From an uncultured Eubacterium sp. (GTDB lineage: Bacteria; Bacillota; Clostridia; Oscillospirales; Acutalibacteraceae), in contig UQCC01000004.1 in assembly GCA_900539325.1 (NCBI GenBank), positions 92,046 to 156,045 of the forward strand: a DNA stretch of 64,000 nucleotides. The letters are read 5' to 3'. Positions 7,978 to 16,226 of this stretch are shown piece by piece. The translations under genes were made by a program, and so were the position numbers. Numbering within the stretch: the stretch's first letter is position 1; the number at the start of each line of letters is the position of its first letter. The notes below the pieces were generated by a model. The model had not been told where the DNA came from. It did not search any database and saw only the letters and a list, made by a program, of their open reading frames with translations.

Positions 7978-9076
7978 CGTAATTTTGGCTGTCCTTTGTA
8001 TTGTTGCGTTTTTTTCGGGTTGCAGCGACAGTCTGTCCGATATGTCGGTTGCACAAGGCGTAGGAGTGGATAAAACGGGCGATAAGGTTAAGGTGTCCGT
8101 GCAGTATCTTGATTTGACAAAGGGCAGCGGCACAACCGATAATTTGGGCGAAAACATAACCTCTGTTGCGTTTGGTACGGCAGGAAACATCAGCAAAGCC
8201 GTTTCGAGAACCTCGGCAAATATTTCAAGTCCTGTGTTTTTCGGGCAAAACAAGGTTATCGTTTTCGGTGACGATTATGCAAAAAACGGACTTTCAAATG
8301 TAGTTGATTATACTTTGCGTGCGGTTGACAGCCGCCCCGATGTGTTTGTTGCAATGAGCAAAACCACAGCCGAGGATGTTATCAATTCATCCGAAAACAA
8401 GGCAAAAGTGCCTGCTCAGGATATTTACGATATGCTCAAAACCGGTGAAAAGACAGGGCTTTCCTGTGCCGTAACCGTCAAGGATTTGCAAAACAGCTTT
8501 TTGTCCGAAACTTCGGATGTTTATCTTCCCGTGTTATCCGTAAAGGACGATAAAACAAGACTTGACGGCATCGGAATTTTCAGCAAAGGAAAATATGTAA
8601 AAACTCTGAGCAGTGCCGAAACACTCGGTTTTTTGCTTGTAAACAACAAGGTTAAAAGTGCCACCGTAATTCTTAATGATAAGAAATACGGCAAGGTCGG
8701 CATGGAAATTACAGATGTTAAGGTTAAAAATATGGCGTTTTATGATAACGGAGTTAATTTCCGTTCTGCCGTAAGTTTTGATATTAACTTAAATGATACT
8801 CAAAAAGGCATTGCCGCAAAGCTTGACGATGAGGATACAGAAAGACTTAAAAAACTTGCTAAAATAAAAGTTAATACTTTGTGCCGAAATGCCGTAAAAG
8901 CCTGTTTTGAAAGTAAGTCCGACCCATTTTTTGCAGGCAAACTGCTTTCAAGATACAGCTATGCTTATTATAAAAAACACAGTAAAAACTGGCGTAACGA
9001 GTTGTCGAATGTTAAGGTGTCTGTCACCGTTTCGCCTAAATTTAATTTGGTTAACGGCAACTATACAAGAAAGTAA
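7958..9076 (+). CDS. gerKC: spore germination lipoprotein, Ger(x)C/GerKC family
   Basis: The 372-aa C subunit starts with a lipoprotein signal (LKKVLSVILAVLCIVAFFSG followed by Cys), then DMSVAQGVGVDKTGDKVKVS, the family's usual first domain. It would be diacylglyceryl-anchored at the spore inner membrane. AGGAG ends 5 nt before the ATG at 7958; a GTG (7952) and an ATG (7955) just before it are less well spaced. Length is normal for the family. The three ger genes overlap one another, indicating one transcript. Confidence 0.9.
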   Translation: MLKKVLSVILAVLCIVAFFSGCSDSLSDMSVAQGVGVDKTGDKVKVSVQYLDLTKGSGTTDNLGENITSVAFGTAGNISKAVSRTSANISSPVFFGQNKVIVFGDDYAKNGLSNVVDYTLRAVDSRPDVFVAMSKTTAEDVINSSENKAKVPAQDIYDMLKTGEKTGLSCAVTVKDLQNSFLSETSDVYLPVLSVKDDKTRLDGIGIFSKGKYVKTLSSAETLGFLLVNNKVKSATVILNDKKYGKVGMEITDVKVKNMAFYDNGVNFRSAVSFDINLNDTQKGIAAKLDDEDTERLKKLAKIKVNTLCRNAVKACFESKSDPFFAGKLLSRYSYAYYKKHSKNWRNELSNVKVSVTVSPKFNLVNGNYTRK

Positions 9077-9198
9077 ACGCAGGAGTTAAACAGAGTTACA
9101 AGTTCATTGCCGTTTGATGCCGGTTTTATCAGCGTAATCATCGGCAGTAACAGCGTTGTTAAAAAGATTATGGCAAACAATATCATTGCTCTTTTCAC
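9061..9198 (-). CDS. possible 45-aa membrane or signal-peptide-like protein
   Basis: On the minus strand a GTG at 9198-9196, 5-7 nt after GGAGAG, opens a 45-codon frame that stops at 9063-9061, overlapping the end of gerKC by 16 nt. The product starts VKRAMILFAIIFLTTLLLPM and continues ITLIKPASNG, i.e. a basic N-terminus, a strong hydrophobic stretch and a short polar tail ending NSCVYFLV. It could be a small membrane protein or the remaining N-terminus of a secreted protein (the leader resembles sporulation protein SpoIID-type leaders, a weak impression). No homologue is recognised. Confidence 0.35.
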   Translation of the reverse strand: MKRAMILFAIIFLTTLLLPMITLIKPASNGNELVTLFNSCVYFLV

Positions 9199-9210
9199 GG
9201 TACACTCTCC

Positions 9211-9239
9211 TTGACATAAATTTTATTATTTAGTATAAT
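9211..9239 (+). promoter_or_regulatory. consensus sigma-A promoter of citrate synthase
   Basis: Perfect TTGACA (9211-9216), 17-nt spacer, perfect TATAAT (9234-9239). Predicted start near 9246, giving a leader of about 64 nt before the ATG at 9310. Confidence 0.85.
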
Positions 9240-9309
9240 ATATTTTAAAAATGGTTTTTTATGCATTGCATATAACCGTATTCTGAATTTATCGAAAGGA
9301 GAAGTTAAG

Positions 9310-10677
9310 ATGGGCACACAATATATTTCATCAGTTTCTCAGAATTATATTTCAGGTTTGTGCGGCGAACTTGAAAAGAATAACAGTATTAAACCCGGCG
9401 ATTTTCAAAAATATCGTGTAAAACGCGGACTTCGTAACCCTGACGGTACAGGCGTTATGGCAGGTCTTTCTCATGTTTCGTCCGTTGAGGGTTATTATAT
9501 TCTTGATAACGAGCGTATCCCTAAAGAGGGTAAACTCTCATATCGAGGTTATGACATTAAAGATATAATCGCCGATTGCGTAGCCGATGACAGATTCGGT
9601 TTTGAAGAGGTCGTTTGGCTTCTTATTTTCGGCAGTCTGCCGTCAAAGGATCAAATTGCGGAAATCAGAGAGGTCCTCGGTAAAAGCCGAGCTTTGCCCG
9701 ATGAATTTATCGAAGACATGATTATGAAGCATCCGTCAAAGGATATTATGAATAAGATGGCACGCTGTGTTATGAGTCTTTATTCTTATGACGAAAATCC
9801 GGATGATATTTCAACGCCTAATGTCCTTCGTCAGTCGCTTCAACTTATTGCACAGTTTCCTACAATGATGAACTCGGCATATCAAATCAAGCGCAGAGCG
9901 TTTTATAACAAGTCGATGTATCTTCATCCTATCAAACCGGAACTTTCAACCGCAGAGTCGATTTTGCGTCTTCTTCGCTCAGACAAGCAGTACACCGATG
10001 AGGAAGCAAAACTTCTTGATATTTGCCTTATGATTCACGCAGACCACGGCGGTGGTAACAACTCAACATTTTCCACCCGTGTGCTCACATCAAGCGGCAC
10101 GGATACATATTCCGCAATCACGGCAGGTCTCGGCTCTCTCAAAGGTCCCCGTCACGGCGGAGCTAACATCAAGGTTGCTCACCAAATGGAATATATTATG
10201 GAAAATCTTGATGATTCAACAGATGACAAACAAGTCAGAGATATGCTTGCAAGAATTATGAAAAAAGAAGCAGGCGACGGTTCGGGACTTATATACGGTA
10301 TGGGTCATGCTGTTTACACACTTTCCGACCCAAGAGCCGTTATTCTTAAAAGAAGTGCCAAAAAGCTTGCTTTTGACCACGGCTTTGAAAAGGAATTTAT
10401 GACTCTTGACGCTATTGAGCGTCTTACTCCGCAGGTATTTGCCGAAATTAAGGGAGTGGAAAAGCCTATGTGTGCAAATGTCGATTTGTACAGCGGACTT
10501 GTTTACAGAGTTCTCGGTATTCCCGAAGATTTGTATACTCCGCTTTTTGCAACGGCAAGAGTTGCGGGTTGGTGTGCTCACAGACTTGAGGAGCTTACCA
10601 CATCATCAAAGATTATGCGTCCTGCATACAAGAGCGTAACAAAGTACAGAGCATATACTCCTTTGAGTAAACGCTGA
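9310..10677 (+). CDS. gltA: citrate synthase
   Basis: Condenses acetyl-CoA and oxaloacetate to citrate in the cytoplasm. The 455-aa protein carries the three catalytic residues in the expected motifs: His282 in LKGPRHGGAN, His333 in GMGHAVYTLSDPR, and Asp392 in NVDLYSGLVYR; HADHGGGNNSTF at about 243 is also typical. The extra N-terminal ~45 residues and overall length match the longer citrate synthases of Clostridia. The start is preceded by AAAGGAG. Aconitase and isocitrate dehydrogenase are encoded 42 kb away in the window, giving an oxidative branch to 2-oxoglutarate. Transcription starts from a perfect consensus promoter, suggesting high expression. Confidence 0.95.
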   Translation: MGTQYISSVSQNYISGLCGELEKNNSIKPGDFQKYRVKRGLRNPDGTGVMAGLSHVSSVEGYYILDNERIPKEGKLSYRGYDIKDIIADCVADDRFGFEEVVWLLIFGSLPSKDQIAEIREVLGKSRALPDEFIEDMIMKHPSKDIMNKMARCVMSLYSYDENPDDISTPNVLRQSLQLIAQFPTMMNSAYQIKRRAFYNKSMYLHPIKPELSTAESILRLLRSDKQYTDEEAKLLDICLMIHADHGGGNNSTFSTRVLTSSGTDTYSAITAGLGSLKGPRHGGANIKVAHQMEYIMENLDDSTDDKQVRDMLARIMKKEAGDGSGLIYGMGHAVYTLSDPRAVILKRSAKKLAFDHGFEKEFMTLDAIERLTPQVFAEIKGVEKPMCANVDLYSGLVYRVLGIPEDLYTPLFATARVAGWCAHRLEELTTSSKIMRPAYKSVTKYRAYTPLSKR

Positions 10678-10702
10678 TTTTTATACGAAACGGGGGAGAA
10701 GA

Positions 10703-11494
10703 GTGAAAATCGGATATTCTCAAATATCATTGCTTCTTTTTGTAATTGCAATAGTTTTAAAAGCAATATCCGTTTTTGCTTTTGAGTCCGTTTTTCTTAC
10801 CGTCGGATTTTTTGCGGCGGTTGTCATCGGAATTGTTCTTATCGGAGCGGAAACATTTAGGCAAAAAAAGTTTGCCGACGCTTTCGTTTTTGAAAATAAA
10901 TTCCATATTTCGTTTTTCTCGATTTTGGCATCTGTCGGCTTTTTTGTTGATTTTGTATCCGATTCACTCGAACTTTATTCTGTTGTTCAAGACGGAGGAT
11001 ACAATGTTGCCGTCGGTGCGTCGGTTATCGGATTTGAGGGCTTGTTTGCCCTTGTAAGTGCCGCCTGTATGATTATGGTGTCGCTGTCGTTTAGTAAAAA
11101 TACAAGGTATGATTTCAGAGAATTAAAAATTCTCAATATCTTTCCGCTTTTGTGGGCGATATTAAAGGGAATTGCACTTTTGTCGGATATTGGGCAGAGC
11201 TTTTCGCAAACCGAAGCAGTTAAGTACATAGCGGTAATATCGTGCATTGCGGCATTTTACTTTTTTGCCAAAGAGGTTGACGGCAAAGACGGTGCTTCAG
11301 CCTGTTCCGTTTTCTCTTTTAGATGTTTTGCATATTTTGCCGTTTTGTATTTTATTTGTATGCTTTGCGATATTTTAACCAAACAGACAGAAGCGTTTGA
11401 CAGAAGTTTTGTTTTGTCTTTGTCGATTTTATTAAACGGCGTCTTTTCGTATTTTCTTGAGAAAAACATTCTTTCACATACAAAAATAGATTAG
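10703..11494 (+). CDS. unidentified polytopic membrane protein
   Basis: The 263-aa product has seven or eight hydrophobic helices spread over its length (for example about 10-27, 30-50, 67-88, 105-125, 140-158, 170-186, 208-224, 236-255) with short charged loops. No transporter or enzyme motif is recognised. It starts at a GTG preceded by CGGGGGAG and lies 25 nt after citrate synthase, with the AEC transporter gene 11 nt downstream, so it is probably co-transcribed with both. Function is unknown. Confidence 0.7.
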   Translation: MKIGYSQISLLLFVIAIVLKAISVFAFESVFLTVGFFAAVVIGIVLIGAETFRQKKFADAFVFENKFHISFFSILASVGFFVDFVSDSLELYSVVQDGGYNVAVGASVIGFEGLFALVSAACMIMVSLSFSKNTRYDFRELKILNIFPLLWAILKGIALLSDIGQSFSQTEAVKYIAVISCIAAFYFFAKEVDGKDGASACSVFSFRCFAYFAVLYFICMLCDILTKQTEAFDRSFVLSLSILLNGVFSYFLEKNILSHTKID

Positions 11495-11505
11495 AGGTAG
11501 TTTTA

Positions 11506-12441
11506 TTGAACGGATTTTTAAGCAATTTGCAAACGGTTGCCGTTCAGGTTGTTATTCTTTATTTGATTTCAGCAGTGGGTTTTGTTGCGGACAAATCAAA
11601 AATATTTGTAAAAGCCGATGCAACCAAACTTGTTGATTTGCTTTTTAATATGATATTGCCTGTTGCAATTATCAATTCGTTTCTTTCTATGGAAAGAACA
11701 AAAGAGCATATTGTGGGACTTGTTGTGTCCTTTGTGCTCGCATTTTTAACTCATTTTCTCGGTATGGGAATTGCCGAATTTTGCTTCAAAAAGCGTAGTT
11801 TGCTTGAACGAGGCATATATAGTTATGCAATGGTGTTTTCAAATGCCGCATTTTTGGCGTTGCCGCTTGCACAAAGCGTTGCGGGCGAGGAAGGCGTTTT
11901 CTATTCTTCTTGCTATGTTGCGGTGTTTAATATCCTTGCTTTCACCTACGGTATCAGGGAAATATCGGGAAGAAAGGCGAAAATAAGAATAAAGCATATT
12001 TTTCTCAATCCCGGCTCTATCAGCGTGTTGATTGCTATTCCGCTGTTCTTGTTACAGGTTAGGTTGCCTGAATTTTTGATGGATACTGTTGCAAGGGTCG
12101 GCGCTTGCAATTCACCTATGGCAATGATTGTATTCGGAACATTTTTTGCAAACTGTAATTTTAAAAATATTTTTGCAAAAAAAGAAGTTTATTTTGTGTC
12201 GCTCATTCGTCTTATTGTTATCCCTGTTATTATGCTGTTTGTGTTCAAACTTATCGGCGTTAAGGGTAATATGCTCACGGCACTTACAATTTCGGCATCC
12301 GCACCGGTTGCCACGAATACGGCGATGTATGCCGCAAAGTACGACAATGACACGGCACTTTCATCCGAGCTTGTGGGGCAAACAAGCATTTTGTCCGTTA
12401 TCACAATGCCGGTTATAGTTGCTTTGGCACAGATTATTTGA
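11506..12441 (+). CDS. AEC (auxin efflux carrier) family transporter
   Basis: A 311-aa membrane protein with about ten helices. The N-terminal half contains VVILYLISAVGFVADKSKIF and the C-terminal half contains MLTALTISASAPVATNTAMYA, both typical of the AEC family (Pfam Mem_trans), whose bacterial members carry carboxylates such as malate or are uncharacterised. It starts at a TTG with GAGG upstream. Its position after citrate synthase would fit carboxylate transport, but this is context only. Its end lies 19 nt before the TTG start of holB. Confidence 0.85.
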   Translation: MNGFLSNLQTVAVQVVILYLISAVGFVADKSKIFVKADATKLVDLLFNMILPVAIINSFLSMERTKEHIVGLVVSFVLAFLTHFLGMGIAEFCFKKRSLLERGIYSYAMVFSNAAFLALPLAQSVAGEEGVFYSSCYVAVFNILAFTYGIREISGRKAKIRIKHIFLNPGSISVLIAIPLFLLQVRLPEFLMDTVARVGACNSPMAMIVFGTFFANCNFKNIFAKKEVYFVSLIRLIVIPVIMLFVFKLIGVKGNMLTALTISASAPVATNTAMYAAKYDNDTALSSELVGQTSILSVITMPVIVALAQII

Positions 12442-12460
12442 TAAAAAAGGAGGGCTTGCC

Positions 12461-13444
12461 TTGAATTTTGAAGATTTTGTCGGAAACGAAAAGGTTAAAG
12501 AACAGCTCTCTTTTCTTCAAGCGTCGGGCAGATTGCCTCACGCAATAGTTATTGAGGGTGATGAGGGGCTCGGCAAACGCACTTTTGCCCGTGAAATTGC
12601 ACTCAACCTTTTGTGCAAGGGCGAAAATAAACCTTGCAGAAATTGTCCTCAGTGCTCAAAGGTACTCAAGGGCGTTCATCCCGATATATATGAATACAGT
12701 GCAACGGGCGGTGCAAGGTCGTTTCATGTTGATGTTGTTCGTGATGTAAAAGAAAATGTTTATATGCAGCCGAATGAGGCTGATTATAAAATATATATTT
12801 TGGGTAATTGCCAATGTATGAACGAGAGTGCACAAAACGCACTTCTCAAGGTTCTTGAAGAACCGCCTAAGTACGCAATGTTTATTTTGACCGTTACCAA
12901 CAAATCCGCCCTCCTTGAAACCGTTCTTTCAAGAAGCGTTGTTCTTACTCTTGAGGGAGTCAATGAGGTTCTCGGAGCAAAATATATTTGTTCAAAAGAC
13001 GAAAATGCCGATTATGACGAAGCACTCAAAGCATGTGCCGTATGGGGCGGAAATATCGGCAAGGCTATTGAAAGCCTCGGTGACAGCAAACTTTCAAAAA
13101 TAAGCGGTATAGCCGTTGATGTGTGCAATGCTCTTGCAAGCAATGACGAGTATTCGCTTCTCAAAGTGTGTTCTGTATTTGATAAGGATAGGGAAACCCT
13201 TGTTTCTTCTCTTACTTTGCTTAAGACGGTTTTCAGGGACGCACTTGTTTATTCAAACAATTCCGATGTCCTTTCGGGGCAAAGGGAAACCGTGGCTAAG
13301 CTTGCCACCGATTTCAGCAAAAAAAAGCTGATGAATTTGATTTCGGCGTGTGAAAATCTACTTGATTTAACGCTGAAAAACGGCAATAATGCAATTCTTA
13401 TCACAAAGGTTTGCTATGATTTTCGCCGTGCAATAGGAAGATAA
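12461..13444 (+). CDS. holB: DNA polymerase III delta-prime subunit
   Basis: A clamp-loader subunit that works with DnaX and delta to place the beta clamp on DNA. The 327-aa product shows an AAA+ Walker A variant (IEGDEGLGKRTFA, about 31-43), a four-cysteine zinc module (CKGENKPCRNCPQC), and the sensor region NESAQNALLKVLEEPP followed by a SRSVVL arginine-finger-type segment. I choose the TTG at 12461 because AAGGAGG lies 7 nt upstream; the longer frame from 12419 would overlap the AEC gene and has no such site. It is followed by ricT 37 nt downstream, an arrangement common in Firmicutes. Confidence 0.93.
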   Translation: MNFEDFVGNEKVKEQLSFLQASGRLPHAIVIEGDEGLGKRTFAREIALNLLCKGENKPCRNCPQCSKVLKGVHPDIYEYSATGGARSFHVDVVRDVKENVYMQPNEADYKIYILGNCQCMNESAQNALLKVLEEPPKYAMFILTVTNKSALLETVLSRSVVLTLEGVNEVLGAKYICSKDENADYDEALKACAVWGGNIGKAIESLGDSKLSKISGIAVDVCNALASNDEYSLLKVCSVFDKDRETLVSSLTLLKTVFRDALVYSNNSDVLSGQRETVAKLATDFSKKKLMNLISACENLLDLTLKNGNNAILITKVCYDFRRAIGR

Positions 13445-13481
13445 TAACGAGCAATTTGCTCTTGAATGGAGATATACATAT

Positions 13482-14300
13482 ATGACAAAAGTAGTTGGTG
13501 TTCGTTTTAAGGACACAGGCAAAACATATTATTTTGACCCGCAGGGTATTGATGTTAAGTCGGGTGATATTGTAATTGTTGAAACGGCACGAGGCATCGA
13601 AAACGGCACAGCCGCAACAGATGTAAAGGAAGTGACGGATGATGAAATCGTGTCACCGCTCAAGCCTGTAAAAAGAGTTGCAACAAAAAAAGACCTTGCT
13701 CAAATTGAAAAAAACAAAGCTGCCGAAAAAGAGGCATATGAGATTTGTAAAAAGAAAATTGCTGCTCATAAGCTTGAAATGAATCTTACCGAGGTTGAAT
13801 ATACTTTTGATGCCTCAAAGATTGTTTTTTATTTCACCGCAGACGGCAGGGTAGACTTCAGAGAACTTGTTAAGGATCTTTCGTCAACATTTCATACCCG
13901 TATTGAGCTTCGTCAAATCGGTGTTCGTGATGAGGCAAAGATGATTGGCGGACTCGGTGTTTGCGGCAGACCGTTTTGTTGCTCAACATTCCTTAATGAT
14001 TTTCATTCCGTATCGATTAAAATGGTTAAGGACCAGGGACTTTCTCTTTCTCCTACGAAAATCAGCGGTTGTTGCGGCAGGCTGATGTGCTGCCTCAAGT
14101 ATGAGCAAAATTCATATGAGTATCTTAACAAAATCACTCCGAGAGTCGGCACAACGGTTGAATGGGGGCACAACAGGGGTAAAGTTGTTGATGCGGCTGT
14201 TCTTACCGGTAAGTTAAGAGTTTTACCCGATGACGCACCCGAAGGCTCGGCACCGATAACAGTTAATCGTGATGAGGTAAAAATTGTAAAAAATAGATAA
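13482..14300 (+). CDS. ricT: PSP1-domain protein RicT (YaaT)
   Basis: RicT is part of the RicA-RicF-RicT complex, which binds iron-sulfur clusters, promotes RNase Y-dependent mRNA maturation and influences sporulation and competence in Bacillus. The 272-aa protein has the PSP1 core (VEYTFDASKIVFYFTADGRV, about 107-126), and the conserved cysteine cluster GVCGRPFCC (about 164-172) and GCCGRLMCC (about 197-205). A gene order of holB followed by ricT is conserved in Firmicutes. The start at 13482 follows a GGAG-containing leader. Confidence 0.93.
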   Translation: MTKVVGVRFKDTGKTYYFDPQGIDVKSGDIVIVETARGIENGTAATDVKEVTDDEIVSPLKPVKRVATKKDLAQIEKNKAAEKEAYEICKKKIAAHKLEMNLTEVEYTFDASKIVFYFTADGRVDFRELVKDLSSTFHTRIELRQIGVRDEAKMIGGLGVCGRPFCCSTFLNDFHSVSIKMVKDQGLSLSPTKISGCCGRLMCCLKYEQNSYEYLNKITPRVGTTVEWGHNRGKVVDAAVLTGKLRVLPDDAPEGSAPITVNRDEVKIVKNR

Positions 14301-14350
14301 TCGACATATATATAATTTTAAACAATTGATTAATTTTTACTAAAAAACTA

Positions 14351-14379
14351 TTGCAATTTTGATTATTCAATGATATATT
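14351..14379 (+). promoter_or_regulatory. sigma-A promoter of the ferredoxin gene
   Basis: TTGCAA (14351-14356), 17-nt spacer, TATATT (14374-14379). Predicted start near 14386; the ATG at 14434 is preceded by AGGAGG. Confidence 0.65.
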
Positions 14380-14433
14380 AAAGTCAATAGAATTTGGAAA
14401 ATTACTATTAATCTAATTAGGAGGTATTGTATA

Positions 14434-14604
14434 ATGGCTTACGCAATTTCAGACGAATGCATTTCATGCGGAGCATGTGCAGCTGAATGTCCGGTTTCTG
14501 CTATTTCAGAGGGCGACAGCAAGTATGTAATCGATGCTGATGCTTGTATCGAATGCGGAGCATGTGCAGGCGTTTGCCCTGTAGGCGCTCCTAATCAGGC
14601 ATAA
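14434..14604 (+). CDS. 2[4Fe-4S] ferredoxin, clostridial type
   Basis: This 56-aa protein carries two cluster motifs in the classical arrangement: C-x2-C-x2-C-x3-C twice (CISCGACAAECP at about 9-20 and CIECGACAGVCP at about 38-49), and starts MAYAISDEC, as in clostridial ferredoxins. It is a low-potential electron carrier in the cytoplasm, serving pyruvate:ferredoxin oxidoreductase, hydrogenase and bifurcating enzymes in anaerobes. AGGAGG lies 8 nt before the start. It has its own promoter and a strong terminator, so it is a monocistronic unit, which fits high expression. Confidence 0.97.
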   Translation: MAYAISDECISCGACAAECPVSAISEGDSKYVIDADACIECGACAGVCPVGAPNQA

Positions 14605-14621
14605 GATAAATAAAATAGTTA

Positions 14622-14656
14622 AAAATGCAGAGCCGTCAAAAGGCTCTGCATTTTTT
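14622..14656. terminator. bidirectional intrinsic terminator
   Basis: AAAATGCAGAGCC (14622-14634), loop GTCAAAA, GGCTCTGCATTTT (14642-14654), followed by T; A-rich on the other side. It separates the convergent ferredoxin and O-antigen-ligase-like genes. Confidence 0.9.
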
Positions 14657-14662
14657 ATTTGT

Positions 14663-16024
14663 TTATTTTGTTATCGGCTCTTTTTCTTCGTCTTCGTCGG
14701 TGATGTAATCTTGCTCGGTGAAGTCTTCAAAGATGTTTTCTTCATCGGGCGACAACTGAATTGTGCCCTCAGCCATGCGAAGCGTTGCTTCGGTAAAGCC
14801 TAATAAGACAAAAAATATCATCATTTCCTTAGGGGATTGCAATGTGTGCTCGTACAGCGACATTGCGATAAACCCGATTATTGATGATGTGTAAAGCACT
14901 GCATAAGGTCTGTATGCGTTGTTTTTAAGATAAAAAAGTTTAAACAAATTTTTTGCAAAAACAACAATTATGAAAACTGCAATAGCTATTCCTATAATGC
15001 CGCCCTCTGTGGCAACTTCGAGAAACAGATTGTGCGCATGCGTGCGGTTAATGCCGATTCGTGCAATGATTTCCTGATGGATGTTTTCGGTTCCGGCACC
15101 CATGCCTACAAGCCAATGCTCTTTAAACAAGTCTGTACAAACCTGCCAAATCGCAAATCTGTTGTTGTTTGATGCTAAAAATTCATTGCCCGACGAGTTG
15201 TTTTTGTATCTTAATGCAATGGTCAGCGGAATACCGACCGCAAGTACAAACATAAACGGCAAGAGTTTTTTGAATATTTTTTTGTTGCTGATAAGCAATG
15301 TTATCAGCGACAATGCAATTGCAATATATGCACCTCTCGATTCCGTGCACAATATGCCGAGAAGTGAAAATGCAAAGCAAATTCTGCTGAGTTTTCTGTG
15401 CTTTGACTGCTTAAAATACACAGATGAAAAAGCACAAAAAGGAGTTGTAATAATTAAAAATGTAGCTAAAATAAGCGGATTGTCAAATGTTGCCGATGCT
15501 CTTGACAGATACGGACTGTTGATGATTTCAAACGGAAAAAGGCCGAAAATCCAATCGTTTATGCTGTAATAAAGCGGGTTTGAAATTGTAAAATTAAATC
15601 CGTCAAAATATTTTGTGAGATTGTATGTTGCAAATTCAAGCACGGCAATAAGCCCGATAATTCCCGAAGAAATGTTAAGTGCCGATATTGCGTTTTTCAG
15701 TTTGCTTTTTGTGTTTACGGTATTTGCGATTTCTATGTAAAACAAAAAGCACCCCATCCACAAAAGTCCTATCAAGGAAGAAAGGATATGTGTTTTGCTC
15801 CATATTCCCGATATAAGCATATAGCACATATATACCATAAATGCCTTACCGAAGTTGCCTATTTTTGCATTTCTTCCGGTTTTTTTGAAGTGAATTAAAA
15901 ACGGAATGTAAAAGAAAAATACAAAAAGCGGTGCAATGTATTCCGGCAGTATAAAAGATATTCCTATGATGCCGAGCAACCACATAAATATCTTTTTGTC
16001 GTCTTTAACAACTGTAACGGTCAT
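14663..16024 (-). CDS. O-antigen ligase / Wzy-type polymerase family membrane protein
   Basis: A 453-aa protein with about ten to twelve hydrophobic helices and a large loop before the motif NRTHAHNLFLEVATEGG (about residue 328-344), the signature of the WaaL/Wzy (O-antigen_lig) family. Members join or polymerise surface polysaccharides outside the membrane in a C55-lipid-dependent step. In a Gram-positive the substrate would be an exopolysaccharide or wall glycan; none is defined by the neighbours. The C-terminus is acidic (EDFTEQDYITDEDEEKE). It stands alone, divergent from the first foldase gene. Confidence 0.85.
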   Translation of the reverse strand: MTVTVVKDDKKIFMWLLGIIGISFILPEYIAPLFVFFFYIPFLIHFKKTGRNAKIGNFGKAFMVYMCYMLISGIWSKTHILSSLIGLLWMGCFLFYIEIANTVNTKSKLKNAISALNISSGIIGLIAVLEFATYNLTKYFDGFNFTISNPLYYSINDWIFGLFPFEIINSPYLSRASATFDNPLILATFLIITTPFCAFSSVYFKQSKHRKLSRICFAFSLLGILCTESRGAYIAIALSLITLLISNKKIFKKLLPFMFVLAVGIPLTIALRYKNNSSGNEFLASNNNRFAIWQVCTDLFKEHWLVGMGAGTENIHQEIIARIGINRTHAHNLFLEVATEGGIIGIAIAVFIIVVFAKNLFKLFYLKNNAYRPYAVLYTSSIIGFIAMSLYEHTLQSPKEMMIFFVLLGFTEATLRMAEGTIQLSPDEENIFEDFTEQDYITDEDEEKEPITK

Positions 16025-16162
16025 AGTGTCACCCTAAAATAATGTCTAAAAATGTAGTATTTTAATTTATGCAATGATAATAACATATTGTTTTTATTAA
16101 TGCAACCATTATTTATTCATATTCATTTTACATTATATTTATAATAATATAAAATATATCTA

Positions 16163-16191
16163 TTGCAAAAGACAGCAAAGTGTTGTATAAT
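16163..16191 (+). promoter_or_regulatory. sigma-A promoter of the first foldase gene
   Basis: TTGCAA (16163-16168), 17-nt spacer, perfect TATAAT (16186-16191). Confidence 0.7.
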
Positions 16192-16226
16192 TTATCCGTA
16201 TTTATTTTATTATTAGGAGTGATTTT

